Positions 35,331 through 43,203 of a DNA stretch of 64,000 nucleotides are shown here, in pieces. Source of the stretch: Microbacterium dauci (GTDB taxonomy: Bacteria; Actinomycetota; Actinomycetes; Actinomycetales; Microbacteriaceae); contig NZ_JASJND010000006.1 in the NCBI RefSeq assembly GCF_030065535.1, positions 248,001 to 312,000 on the forward strand, written 5' to 3'. The notes beneath the pieces were generated by a model. That model did not search any database. It had not been told where the DNA came from and saw only the letters and a list, made by a program, of their open reading frames with translations. Every line of letters begins with the position of its first letter. Position 1 is the first letter of the stretch. A program made the translations under genes and the position numbers.

Positions 35331-36128
35331 ATGTCCCGTCGTCTCGTCGCGCTCGGCGCGCTCACTCTGACCGCAGCCCTCGCCCTCTCCGCCTGCTCGT
35401 CCGGCGGCACCGAGCCCGGCGGCGATGCGGGTGACGACCTCGGTCTCGTGTCGGCGGGTACCCTGACGGTCGCGACCGAGGGCACCTACCGTCCCTTCTC
35501 GTACCACGACGAGACCGGCGCGCTCGTCGGCTTCGACGTCGAGATCATCGAGGCCGTCGCCGAGAAGCTCGATCTCGAGATCACCTTCGCCGAGACGCAG
35601 TGGGATGGCATCTTCGCCGGCCTCGACGCCGGTCGCTTCGACGTCATCGCCAACCAGGTGTCGATCAACCCGGAGCGCGAGGAGAAGTACCTCTTCAGCG
35701 AGCCGTACACCGTCTCGCCGAGCGTTGTCGTGGTGAAGGAGGACGATGACTCGATCTCGACCTTCGCCGATCTCGACGGCAAGAAGACCGCGCAGTCGCT
35801 GACGAGCAACTTCTACCAGCTCGCCGAAGAAGCCGGCGCCGAGGTCACCCCGATCGAGGGCTGGGCCCAGGCCGTCGAGCTGCTCCGTCAGGACCGCGTC
35901 GATGCGACCGTCAACGACAAGCTGACGTTCCTCGACTACGAAAAGACCGACGGTCCGACCGGTCTGAAGATCGCCGCCGAGACCGACCCCGCCCGCAGTG
36001 CGATCGCGGCGACGCAGGACAAGACCGCCCTCATCGAGGCGATCGACGGCGCGCTGGCCGAACTGCGCGAAGATGGAACCCTCGCCGAGATCAGCGAGAA
36101 GTACTTCGGGGACGACGTCACCGAGTGA
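35331..36128 (+). CDS. Amino acid (probably L-cystine) ABC transporter substrate-binding lipoprotein
   Basis: 265 residues. Lipoprotein signal with lipobox LSAC (Cys about 22). The mature protein is an SBP family 3 domain: LTVATEGTYRPFSYHDETGALVGFDVEI (key parts EGTYRPFSYHD, GFDVEI), ANQVSINPEREEKYLFS, and KKTAQSLTSNFYQLAEEAGAEV. The NQVSIN...AQSLTSN pattern is that of FliY/TcyA-type cystine-binding proteins. It captures substrate outside the membrane for the permease and ATPase that follow. GGAG precedes the ATG. An 11-bp hairpin after the stop separates it from the permease gene. Confidence 0.88.
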   Translation: MSRRLVALGALTLTAALALSACSSGGTEPGGDAGDDLGLVSAGTLTVATEGTYRPFSYHDETGALVGFDVEIIEAVAEKLDLEITFAETQWDGIFAGLDAGRFDVIANQVSINPEREEKYLFSEPYTVSPSVVVVKEDDDSISTFADLDGKKTAQSLTSNFYQLAEEAGAEVTPIEGWAQAVELLRQDRVDATVNDKLTFLDYEKTDGPTGLKIAAETDPARSAIAATQDKTALIEAIDGALAELREDGTLAEISEKYFGDDVTE

Positions 36129-36140
36129 CACGCACCCCTT

Positions 36141-36179
36141 CGGGCTCGGCGTGGCGTCGTGAGGCGCGCGCCGAGCCCG
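36141..36179 (+). terminator. Intercistronic hairpin between binding protein and permease
   Basis: Perfect 11-bp arms CGGGCTCGGCG (36141-36151) and CGCCGAGCCCG (36169-36179), followed by TTTCCCGTTCT. It probably acts as a partial terminator or mRNA 3' stabiliser, giving more binding protein than permease. Confidence 0.65.
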
Positions 36180-36198
36180 TTTCCCGTTCTGCGAAAGG

Positions 36199-36873
36199 AT
36201 GCCGGTGGACGCCGAGACCTGGCAACTGATCCTGACCTCGTTCTGGCCGATGCTGAGTGCGGGCCTCGCCGTGACGATGCCCCTCGCGCTCATCTCGTTC
36301 GCGATCGGCCTCGCGCTCGCGATCGCCGCTGCACTGATGCGGATCTCCGGGAGCCGCGTCCTCGCGGGTATCGCCCGCGTCTACATCTCCGCGATCCGCG
36401 GCACGCCCCTGCTGGTGCAGATCTTCATCGTCTTCTACGGGTTCCCGCAGATCGGCATCCGCATCGACGCGTTCGCCGCGGCGATCATCGCCCTGTCGCT
36501 CAACGTCGGCGGGTATGCCGCCGAGGTGATCCGGGCAGCGATCCTCTCCGTGCCCAAGGGGCAGTGGGAGGCCGCCTTCACCGTCGGGCTCTCGCGAGCG
36601 ACGACGCTCCGACGCATCATCCTGCCGCAGGCCGCTCGAGTCTCGGTGCCGCCCCTGTCGAACACGTTCATCTCCTTGGTCAAGGACACGTCGCTCGTGG
36701 CCACGATCACGGTCACCGAGATGTTCCGCGTGGCCCAGAACATCGCCGCGTTCAGCTATGAGTTCATGGTCATCTACATCGAAGCGGCCTTCATCTACTG
36801 GCTCTTCTGCCTCGTCCTGTCCTTCGGGCAGGACCGCATCGAACGGAGGCTCGATCGCCGTGTCGCACACTGA
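36199..36873 (+). CDS. Amino acid (cystine-type) ABC transporter permease
   Basis: 224 residues, HisM-type permease with five membrane segments. The EAA loop that contacts the ATPase reads [25 protein letters not shown] (key [14 protein letters not shown]). Either the ATG at 36199 or the GTG at 36205 may be the start; the GAAAGG site at 36192-36197 fits the GTG better. It overlaps the ATPase gene by 14 bp. Together with the flanking genes it makes a complete importer. Confidence 0.9.
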   Translation: MPVDAETWQLILTSFWPMLSAGLAVTMPLALISFAIGLALAIAAALMRISGSRVLAGIARVYISAIRGTPLLVQIFIVFYGFPQIGIRIDAFAAAIIALSLNVGGYAAEVIRAAILSVPKGQWEAAFTVGLSRATTLRRIILPQAARVSVPPLSNTFISLVKDTSLVATITVTEMFRVAQNIAAFSYEFMVIYIEAAFIYWLFCLVLSFGQDRIERRLDRRVAH

Positions 36874-37630
36874 CGCTCCACTGCTCCAGGTCACCGGACT
36901 CGAAAAATCCTTCGGCGACAACCACGTCCTCCGCGGCATCGATCTGACCGTCGCATCCGGCCAGGTCGTCTGCCTCATCGGCCCGAGCGGATCTGGCAAG
37001 ACGACAGTCCTCCGGTGCCTCAACGGACTCGAGACCCCCGACGCCGGTGTCGTCTCGGTGGGGGAGTGGCGGCACGACTTCGAGACCGCGCCGACGAAGA
37101 CCCAGCGCGCGGCGCTTCGCGACGCGTCGGCAATGGTGTTCCAGCACCACAACCTCTTCCCGCACCTCACGGTGCTCGAGAACGTCATCGAGGGGCCGGT
37201 GCACGCGAAGCGGATGCCGCGCGCCGAGGCGATCGCCGAGGCCGAGCGGCTGCTCGCCCGCGTCGGCCTCGCCGAGAAGCGCGACGCCTACCCGCATGAG
37301 CTCTCCGGCGGTCAACAGCAGCGCGTCGGGATCGTGCGCGCGCTCGCGCTCGCACCCGACTTGCTGCTGTTCGACGAGCCGACGAGCGCGCTCGATCCTG
37401 AACTCGTCGGCGAGGTGCTCCAGGTGCTGAAGGAGCTCGCCGACGAGGGCTGGACGATGGTGATCGTCACCCACGAACTGCAGTTCGCGCGCCAGGTCGC
37501 CGACCAAGTCGTGTTCTTCGACGGCGGCGTGGTCGTGGAGCGCGGTGCGCCGGAAGACCTGTTCCGTGCGCCGGCGGAGGAGCGGACCCGCCGCTTCCTC
37601 GACCGGATCCTCCGCCCGCTCGAGGACTGA
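36860..37630 (+). CDS. Amino acid (cystine-type) ABC transporter ATP-binding protein
   Basis: 256 residues from the GTG at 36860 with GGAGG 10 nt upstream; the ORF extends further back inside the permease gene but without a plausible start. Walker [11 protein letters not shown]-loop [12 protein letters not shown], signature LSGGQQQRV, Walker [15 protein letters not shown] and H-loop VTHELQFA are intact. It energises the importer formed with the two genes upstream. Its stop is 7 bp from the convergent oxidoreductase gene. Confidence 0.92.
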   Translation: MSHTDAPLLQVTGLEKSFGDNHVLRGIDLTVASGQVVCLIGPSGSGKTTVLRCLNGLETPDAGVVSVGEWRHDFETAPTKTQRAALRDASAMVFQHHNLFPHLTVLENVIEGPVHAKRMPRAEAIAEAERLLARVGLAEKRDAYPHELSGGQQQRVGIVRALALAPDLLLFDEPTSALDPELVGEVLQVLKELADEGWTMVIVTHELQFARQVADQVVFFDGGVVVERGAPEDLFRAPAEERTRRFLDRILRPLED

Positions 37631-37637
37631 ACCGGCG

Positions 37638-38669
37638 TCAGGCCTCGCTGACGTGCAGCACGAGCTTTCCGCGGGCATGCCCCCGCTCGAGCTCGCGGTG
37701 CGCCTCGGCGGCATCCGACAGATCGAACACCCGGTCGACGTAGACCTGGATCGCCCCCGACTCGAGCAGGCGCCCGATCGTCGCGAGCACGGTGCCGTCG
37801 GGCACCACCTTGTAGGTCGTCGCACGGACGCCCGCCTTCGCCGCGGCATCCGCGTAGTCGGGCCATCCGCCGGTGGGGACCATCACGTACAGGCCACCGG
37901 GACGCAGCACCGAGAGCGAGCGGGTGCCGGTGTCGTCATGGAGGTTCCCGACGAGGTCGATCACGACGTCCATCTCTCCGACGACGTCTTCGAATCGCGT
38001 GGTCGCGTAGTCGACGGCCACCGATGCGCCGAGCTCGCGGAGCCAGGGCAGGTTCCGCTCGGAGCCGGTCGCGGTGACGTGCGCGCCGAAGTAGGCCGCG
38101 AGCTGCACTGCGAAATGGCCCACGCCGCCCGAGCCGGCGTGAATGAGCACACGCTGCCCTTCGTGGGCGTGCGCCGTCTCGACGACGAGCCCCCAGGCGG
38201 TGAGAGCAGCCAGTGGAACGCCTGCCGCCTCGACGTGCGAGAGCGCGGCGGGCTTGCGCGCGACCGACAGGCTCGGCACGACGACGTACTCCGCGTAGCT
38301 GCCGCCTGAGCGGGGGAACGACACCATGCCGAAGACCTGTTCGCCGGGCTGCAGCGGGTGCGCCTCGTACGGGCTCTTCACCACGACGCCGCTGAAGTCG
38401 AAGCCGAGTCCGGTGGGGGAGTCGGTGATCTGGCCGCTCACGCCGCCGCCGGCACGCGTCTTCGCATCGATCGGGTTCAGCCCTGCGGCGACGACGCGGA
38501 CCAACAGCTCGCTCATAACCGGGGCCGGGACCGGCACCTGGTCTTCGCGGAGCACGGCCGCATCACCGGGCTCGTCGTAGACGACGGCCCGCATCGTCTG
38601 CGGGGGCGCTGTCACATCGACGAGCTCCGCCCCTGGGGTTGCTGCGGATCGCAGCGGCCGGAATCGCAT
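37638..38669 (-). CDS. Zinc-free medium-chain NADP-dependent oxidoreductase (quinone oxidoreductase type)
   Basis: 343 residues from the ATG at 38669 (CAGGAG upstream). A GroES-like N-terminal half (TMRAVVYDEPGDA, LLVRVVAAGLNPIDAKTRAG, GFDFSGVV) leads to a Rossmann fold (HEGQRVLIHAGSGGVGHFAVQLA). The zinc-binding Cys set of alcohol dehydrogenases is missing, so it is a quinone/enoyl reductase type. The 25 residues before MRAVVYDEPG are unusual; a start at the later Met (about residue 26) is possible. It lies downstream of the MarR gene by 122 bp and may belong to the same stress regulon. Confidence 0.85.
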   Translation of the reverse strand: MRFRPLRSAATPGAELVDVTAPPQTMRAVVYDEPGDAAVLREDQVPVPAPVMSELLVRVVAAGLNPIDAKTRAGGGVSGQITDSPTGLGFDFSGVVVKSPYEAHPLQPGEQVFGMVSFPRSGGSYAEYVVVPSLSVARKPAALSHVEAAGVPLAALTAWGLVVETAHAHEGQRVLIHAGSGGVGHFAVQLAAYFGAHVTATGSERNLPWLRELGASVAVDYATTRFEDVVGEMDVVIDLVGNLHDDTGTRSLSVLRPGGLYVMVPTGGWPDYADAAAKAGVRATTYKVVPDGTVLATIGRLLESGAIQVYVDRVFDLSDAAEAHRELERGHARGKLVLHVSEA

Positions 38670-38791
38670 CGGTCGCTCCTGTTCCCCGCGCCGGTCGACG
38701 TCGGCCGCACGGTGATGCTCGGTGTAGGCACCAGTCAAGCGGGAGATTGTCTCGACGGTGTTACGCCGGTGCGACAGGGTGGAGAAGCCCG

Positions 38792-39253
38792 TCAGGCGCC
38801 CGGTGCATCTCCGTGCGACAGGGCGTGGAGCAGGCGCGAGAGCGTCGAGATGTCCTCGATGCGCCACGACTCCAGCGCCCCCGCGAGCGCGCGCTCGCGA
38901 GGCGCCCGGGCCTCGGTCAGGCGGGCACGACCGTCGGCGGTGACCGAGAGCAGGCTCGAGCGCTTGTCGCTCGGATCGGCGGTGCGCTCGACGAGCCCGA
39001 GCTCCTCCAGCTCCCGAACCGTGCGGCTCATCTGGCCCTTGTCGGCCATGAGCGACTCGGCGAGCTGCGAGAGCGTGATGCCGTCCTGACGGGCGATCGT
39101 GGTGAACACCTTGTATGCGCCGGGCAGCATGCCCGGGCTCACCCGCTCCGCGTTCTCGGCCATCGCCCGGCGGAAGATCGCGATGAGGCTCGAGAACTCG
39201 TCTTCGAGGGCGCGCACGGCGGCCATCCGCTCGGGATCGGATCGGTCAGTCAC
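38792..39253 (-). CDS. MarR family transcriptional regulator
   Basis: 153 residues. The winged helix is clear: LSQLAESLMADKGQMSRTVRELEELGLVERTADPSDKRSSLLSVTADGRA (key ADKGQMSRTVRELEELGLV and DPSDKRSSLLSVT). The GTG start overlaps the end of the MFS gene by 8 bp. As MarR proteins usually bind palindromes near their own promoter, the three TTGAC-type palindromes in front of the MFS gene are its likely operators. A TACGAT box 8 nt upstream of the GTG could give an internal leaderless start. Confidence 0.9.
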   Translation of the reverse strand: MTDRSDPERMAAVRALEDEFSSLIAIFRRAMAENAERVSPGMLPGAYKVFTTIARQDGITLSQLAESLMADKGQMSRTVRELEELGLVERTADPSDKRSSLLSVTADGRARLTEARAPRERALAGALESWRIEDISTLSRLLHALSHGDAPGA

Positions 39254-40913
39254 GATCGTCCATCGTAGAGCGCCCGCTCACCACCGACACGGAACCGGTC
39301 GCGGTCAGCACGCTCATGCCCTCGGGTACCGACACGGTCGCGAGGTCGGCCTCCGATGCGTTCCGACGCTCGGACGTCGTCATCCGGCTCAGCGAGGTGT
39401 TCGGCAGGAAGACGATCGCGATGATGCTCACGACGGCGAACGGCACGGCGATGAGGAACGCCGACGAGATGCCCTGCGCGTAGATGTCCTCGATGATGAC
39501 GCGGAGCGACTCCGGCATCGCCGACACCTGCGGGAGCGCGCCCGACTGCAGCTGCTCGGCCCACTTCGCTCCCTCTGCACCGAGCCCCGCCAGGGCGGTG
39601 CCGATGCGCTCGCGCGAGTCGCCGAACAGGTCGGTCACCCGGGTTGCGAGCGCGGCACCCATGAGCGAGACGCCGACGGTTCCGCCGAGGCTGCGGAAGA
39701 ACGTGACGCCCGAGCTCGCGACGCCCATCTCGCGGGGCTTCGCGGTGTTCTGCACGGCGAGGACCAGATTCTGCATCGTCATGCCGACACCGGCGCCGAG
39801 CAGGAACATGTAGACCGAGACGAGCACGAAGTTCGTGTCGTAGTGGATGGTCGACAGCAGGATCGCGCCAGCCGTGAGCAGGATGCCGCCGACGACGAGG
39901 TAGGGCTTCCAGTGGCCGTAGCGCGTGATGAGTGCACCGACGCCGACCGACGCCAGCAGGAGTCCCGCGATCATCGGGATCGTCATGAGGCCGGCCTCCG
40001 TGGGCGTCGCGCCGCGGGCCATCTGCATGTACTGACCGAGGAAGACCGACGCGCCGAACATCGCGATGCCGGTGGCGATCGAAGCGATCACCGCGAGGGT
40101 GAAGGTGCGGTCGCGGAAGAGGCTGAGCGGCACGAGCGGCTCGGCGGAGCGGATCTCGACGACGATGAACAGCGCCGTCGCGACGAGTGCGCCGCCGACC
40201 ATGAGGATCGTCTCGAGGCCCCACCACTCGAACGAACCGCCGGCGCCCGTCACCCAGATGAGGAGCAGCGACACGGCGGTCGAGAGCAGCACGATGCCGA
40301 GGTAGTCGATGCGGACCTTGCGCTGCGCGGGGGCGGCGTGCGGGAGCGTGCGCTGCACGATGATCATCGCGGCGGCCGCGATCGGGATCGACACGAAGAA
40401 GTTCCAGCGCCAGCCGAAGCTGTCGGTGATGAGGCCGCCGAGGAGCGGGCCACCGACGGTTGCGACGGCCATGACGGCACCGAACAGGCCCATGTAGCGC
40501 CCGCGTTCGCGCGGGCTGATGATGTCGGCCATCAGCACCTGGCTGAGGGCGGCGAGGCCACCGGCACCGATGCCCTGGACGGCGCGGAACGCGATGAGGG
40601 TGCCGGGGTCCTGCGCGAACCCGGCCGCGGCGGTCGCGATCACGAAGATGACGAGGGCCACCTGGTACAGCACCTTGCGGTTCACCAGGTCGGCGAGCTT
40701 GCCCCAGATCGGCGTCGAGATGGCCGTGGTGAGGAGCATCGCGGTGACGACCCAGGTGAACACGCCCTGGTCGCCGTCGAGGTCGTGGACGATCACGGGC
40801 AGCGACGTCGAGACGACGGTCGAGGCGATCATCGACACGAACATGCCGAGGAGGAGGCCCGAGAGGGCGGTGAGCACGTGGCGCGGGGCCGCGGTGGGGG
40901 TGGCGGTGGACAT
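39246..40913 (-). CDS. MFS drug exporter, DHA2 (14-TMS) family
   Basis: 555 residues with about 14 membrane segments. Family motifs: LLLGMFVSMIASTVVSTSLPVI (key part in TM1), PIWGKLADLVNRK (motif A), RAVQGIGAGGLAALSQ, ERGRYMGLFGAVMAVATVGGPLLGG (motif C), and WRWNFFVSIPIA. The polar C-terminal tail is about 60 residues long. It exports drugs or toxic compounds with proton exchange. First gene of an operon with marR. Its promoter carries TTGACT/TATAGT at 16-bp spacing, unusually strong and AT-rich for this genome, overlapped by three palindromes, so it should be tightly repressed until induced. Confidence 0.92.
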   Translation of the reverse strand: MSTATPTAAPRHVLTALSGLLLGMFVSMIASTVVSTSLPVIVHDLDGDQGVFTWVVTAMLLTTAISTPIWGKLADLVNRKVLYQVALVIFVIATAAAGFAQDPGTLIAFRAVQGIGAGGLAALSQVLMADIISPRERGRYMGLFGAVMAVATVGGPLLGGLITDSFGWRWNFFVSIPIAAAAMIIVQRTLPHAAPAQRKVRIDYLGIVLLSTAVSLLLIWVTGAGGSFEWWGLETILMVGGALVATALFIVVEIRSAEPLVPLSLFRDRTFTLAVIASIATGIAMFGASVFLGQYMQMARGATPTEAGLMTIPMIAGLLLASVGVGALITRYGHWKPYLVVGGILLTAGAILLSTIHYDTNFVLVSVYMFLLGAGVGMTMQNLVLAVQNTAKPREMGVASSGVTFFRSLGGTVGVSLMGAALATRVTDLFGDSRERIGTALAGLGAEGAKWAEQLQSGALPQVSAMPESLRVIIEDIYAQGISSAFLIAVPFAVVSIIAIVFLPNTSLSRMTTSERRNASEADLATVSVPEGMSVLTATGSVSVVSGRSTMDDRD

Positions 40914-40941
40914 GCGTCTCCGGGGTTCGAGAGCGAGGTGG

Positions 40942-40999
40942 TTGACAAAACTCAAAGGTTGAAGAATGTCAACTATATCCACTACTTGACGAAAGTCAA
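40942..40999 (-). promoter_or_regulatory. MFS-marR promoter with three MarR-type palindromes
   Basis: Palindromes TTGACAAAACTCAA (40942-40955), TTGAAGAATGTCAA (40959-40972) and TTGACGAAAGTCAA (40986-40999, perfect). On the minus strand the third provides -35 TTGACT, and -10 TATAGT is at 40972-40977 after 16 bp, so sites two and three overlap the promoter. Confidence 0.75.
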
Positions 41000-41058
41000 C
41001 TGTCTCGATCCGGGGGCGACGGATGCCGCCGGGATGTCTGCGCGTCGCCCGCGCGCGA

Positions 41059-41131
41059 ATGCAATGCCTTGCGCACGACACGCCGGGGACGGGATGTCGC
41101 GCCGCGGCGTGTCCGCCGCGATCCATTGCAT
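41059..41131. repeat. Intergenic palindromic repeat, copy B
   Basis: Outer arms ATGCAATG (41059-41066) / CATTGCAT (41124-41131) and inner arms GACACGCCG (41077-41085) / CGGCGTGTC (41105-41113). It shares ATGCAATG, GGCGTGTC and ATCCATTGCATCCGTG with copy A at 8757-8830, in the same orientation. It lies just past the 3' end of the YqaJ-like gene. Confidence 0.75.
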
Positions 41132-41180
41132 CCGTGTGCGCGCGCCGCCGACGCACCGCCCCTCGGCCCCGCGGCGCGGG

Positions 41181-41858
41181 TCAGTCGGCGAGGGCGAGTG
41201 CGCGGAAGATGTCGCGCTCGCGCAGCTGCTCGCGGCGGCTCACCGGCTGGACGGCTTCGCGCACCGGCGGGGTCAGCCCGGTCGTGCGGTGGTACAGCTC
41301 GTCGATCAACGACGTGGCCAGGCGGACGAGCGAGCCGATCTCGTGCTCGTCGCGGTCGATCCACGCGCAGCGGGGCTCGTCGCGCAGCGGCACGAAGTCC
41401 TGGTGCTCCTCCCACACCACGAGGGTGCGTTCGGCGCCGAGCACGTGCTGCTGCCACCAGACCTGCCGCAGGTAGGTGCGGGGGATCGAGCGCCAGCTTT
41501 TGTTCGTGGTCTTGATCTCGGCGAGGGTGACGCGGCCGGTGGCATCCACCATGATCCCGTCCGGCGTGGCGAGGTGCCGCTTCTCGATCTCGGCGTGGAA
41601 GAGCGCCGACGAGGGCTGGATGCCGTGGGTCGCGGCGACCCACGCGGCGATCTCGGGTTCGCGGCGGCGGCCGTGGTCCGTGTAGGCGTTGCCGCTGAAG
41701 CCCGACCCGCCGAGTTTCGCGTCGGCGGCGCGAGCGATGGAGCGCTCGCTGGTGAGCCCGGCCACGTCGGTGGCGGTGATCCCACGGGAGCGGGCCCGCA
41801 TCCACGCCACCCGGTCGCGGGAGTCCGCGACGATCCTGGCGGCGAGTTCGGGTGTCAC
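41181..41858 (-). CDS. YqaJ-like PD-(D/E)XK nuclease, orphan
   Basis: 225 residues. The YqaJ viral recombinase/exonuclease fold is indicated by RSRGITATDVAGL at the N-terminus, an HGRRREPEIAAWV helix, and the catalytic strand pair LATPDGIMVD and VTLAEIKTTNKSW (PD...ExK: Asp at LATPDG, Glu and Lys in EIK). Phage relatives pair with a single-strand annealing protein, but no such gene or other phage gene is nearby. It starts with GTG 6 nt after TAGGCT (leaderless) and sits between drug-efflux and ribosomal-protein genes. Chromosomal role unknown. Confidence 0.75.
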   Translation of the reverse strand: MTPELAARIVADSRDRVAWMRARSRGITATDVAGLTSERSIARAADAKLGGSGFSGNAYTDHGRRREPEIAAWVAATHGIQPSSALFHAEIEKRHLATPDGIMVDATGRVTLAEIKTTNKSWRSIPRTYLRQVWWQQHVLGAERTLVVWEEHQDFVPLRDEPRCAWIDRDEHEIGSLVRLATSLIDELYHRTTGLTPPVREAVQPVSRREQLRERDIFRALALAD

Positions 41859-41864
41859 CCGTCG

Positions 41865-41870
41865 AGCCTA
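41865..41870 (-). promoter_or_regulatory. -10 box (TAGGCT) for leaderless YqaJ-like mRNA
   Basis: Minus strand TAGGCT, 6 nt (CGACGG), then GTG at 41858. Confidence 0.55.
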
Positions 41871-41937
41871 CGTTGCCTCTCCCGCACGCCCGCCCCGACC
41901 CGCCGCGCGTCGCGGATGCGTCGCGTGCAACCAGGAT

Positions 41938-41966
41938 TTGGCGGGGCGCGGCGGGGCGCGTATGCT
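41938..41966 (+). promoter_or_regulatory. Promoter of rplJ-rplL
   Basis: -35 TTGGCG (41938-41943), 17-bp spacer, -10 TATGCT (41961-41966). Predicted start near 41973 gives a leader of about 214 nt. Confidence 0.65.
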
Positions 41967-41972
41967 GGGGGA

Positions 41973-42186
41973 CAAGCCAAAGACCGTCGGTCATCGGCGT
42001 GCGTTCTCGCACATCGATCGAAGCTCTGCAATGCAGGGGCCCACGCAGGTGTACGAAACGACTTCCGGGAAACCGGGCCAGAAGCTCCGTGCGCTTGCGC
42101 CGGAGCTTTTCTCATTGCCGGGTGACCGCGGGCCGAGGTGGGCGCCCCGCCGCCGCGGAGCGTCTCGTACACATCAAGGAGTGACC
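41973..42186 (+). ncRNA. L10-type ribosomal protein leader with attenuator-like hairpin
   Basis: The gene-free stretch between the YqaJ-like gene and rplJ. It holds a CCGG-GAAA-CCGG tetraloop hairpin (42065-42076), a perfect hairpin AAGCTCCG...CGGAGCTT (42082-42108) with an inner GCGC/GCGC stem followed by TTCTC, and a long-range pair GTGTACGA (42049-42056) / TCGTACAC (42165-42172) whose 3' arm ends 3 nt before the AAGGAG ribosome site. This matches the idea of the L10 leader, in which L10(L12) binds its own mRNA. The match to the known family is by context and layout, not by a covariance search. Confidence 0.65.
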
Positions 42187-42675
42187 ATGGCGCAGAAGGA
42201 TGCATCGGTCGCCGAGCTCACGAAGAACTTCGAGGACTCGAACGCCGTTCTGCTGACCGAGTACCGCGGTCTGACGGTTGCCCAGCTCAAGCAGCTGCGC
42301 AACACGATCCGTCAGGACGCGCAGTACGCCGTGGTGAAGAACACGCTGACCAAGATCGCCGCGAACAACGCGGGGATCACGGCGCTGGACGAGGACCTCA
42401 AGGGTCCCTCGGCCGTCGCGTTCGTGCACGGCGACTTCGTCGCCACCGCGAAGGCCCTGCGTGACTTCGCCAAGGCCAACCCGCTTCTCGTGATCAAGGG
42501 CGGCATCTTCGAGGGCAACGCCCTCACTGCCGACGAGGTCAACAAGTACGCCTCGCTGGAGAGCCGTGAGGTTCTGCTGGCGAAGGCCGCGGGCATGATG
42601 AAGGCGACGATGGGCAAGGCTGCCGCCACCATCGACGCGCTTCGCGAAAAGCTGGAGACCGCTGAGGCCGCGTAA
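42187..42675 (+). CDS. rplJ: 50S ribosomal protein L10
   Basis: 162 residues, normal. Family motifs: AVLLTEYRGLTVAQLKQLR, VVKNTLTKIAANN, GPSAVAFVHGDF and a C-terminal helix (about 140-160) that binds L7/L12 dimers. AAGGAG precedes the ATG. It anchors the ribosomal stalk and, with L12, probably represses translation by binding the leader upstream. rplL follows after 51 bp. Confidence 0.97.
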   Translation: MAQKDASVAELTKNFEDSNAVLLTEYRGLTVAQLKQLRNTIRQDAQYAVVKNTLTKIAANNAGITALDEDLKGPSAVAFVHGDFVATAKALRDFAKANPLLVIKGGIFEGNALTADEVNKYASLESREVLLAKAAGMMKATMGKAAATIDALREKLETAEAA

Positions 42676-42726
42676 GCGCGCAGCGGATCTCTTCCCCACA
42701 ACCCCCATCTATCTAGGAGATACATC

Positions 42727-43107
42727 ATGGCGAAGCTTTCCACCGAGGAGCTGCTCGAGCAGTTCGCCGGCCTCACCCTCGTCGAGCTCAGCGAGTTCGT
42801 GAAGGCGTTCGAGGAGAAGTTCGAGGTCACCGCTGCTGCTCCCGTCGCCGTTGCCGGCGCCGGTGGCGGCGCTGCTGCCGAAGAGGTCGAGGAGAAGGAC
42901 TCCTTCGACGTCATCCTCGAGGCTGCTGGCGACAAGAAGATCCAGGTCATCAAGGTCGTCCGCGAGCTCACCTCGCTCGGCCTCGGCGAGGCCAAGGCCG
43001 TCGTCGACGGTGCTCCCAAGGCCGTGCTCGAGGGCGCGAACAAGGAAGCTGCCGACAAGGCCAAGGAGGCCCTCGAGGCTGCCGGCGCGACGGTCACCGT
43101 CAAGTAA
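42727..43107 (+). CDS. rplL: 50S ribosomal protein L7/L12
   Basis: 126 residues. The N-terminal dimerisation domain ([28 protein letters not shown]), an Ala/Gly hinge (about 36-52) and the C-terminal factor-binding domain ([28 protein letters not shown], key [15 protein letters not shown]) are complete. It recruits translation GTPases. AGGAGA precedes the ATG. A 16-bp-stem terminator follows. Confidence 0.98.
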   Translation: MAKLSTEELLEQFAGLTLVELSEFVKAFEEKFEVTAAAPVAVAGAGGGAAAEEVEEKDSFDVILEAAGDKKIQVIKVVRELTSLGLGEAKAVVDGAPKAVLEGANKEAADKAKEALEAAGATVTVK

Positions 43108-43123
43108 GGCACTTCACCTTCTG

Positions 43124-43159
43124 GGAACGCCCCGGATGCTTCGGCATCCGGGGCGTTCC
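43124..43159 (+). terminator. Terminator after rplL
   Basis: Perfect 16-bp stem GGAACGCCCCGGATGC / GCATCCGGGGCGTTCC closed by a TTCG tetraloop, 16 bp after the stop. Confidence 0.88.
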
Positions 43160-43203
43160 TGCGTTCCACCGCGGATATTCGACAAGCGGATGCCGCGCGC
43201 GCG

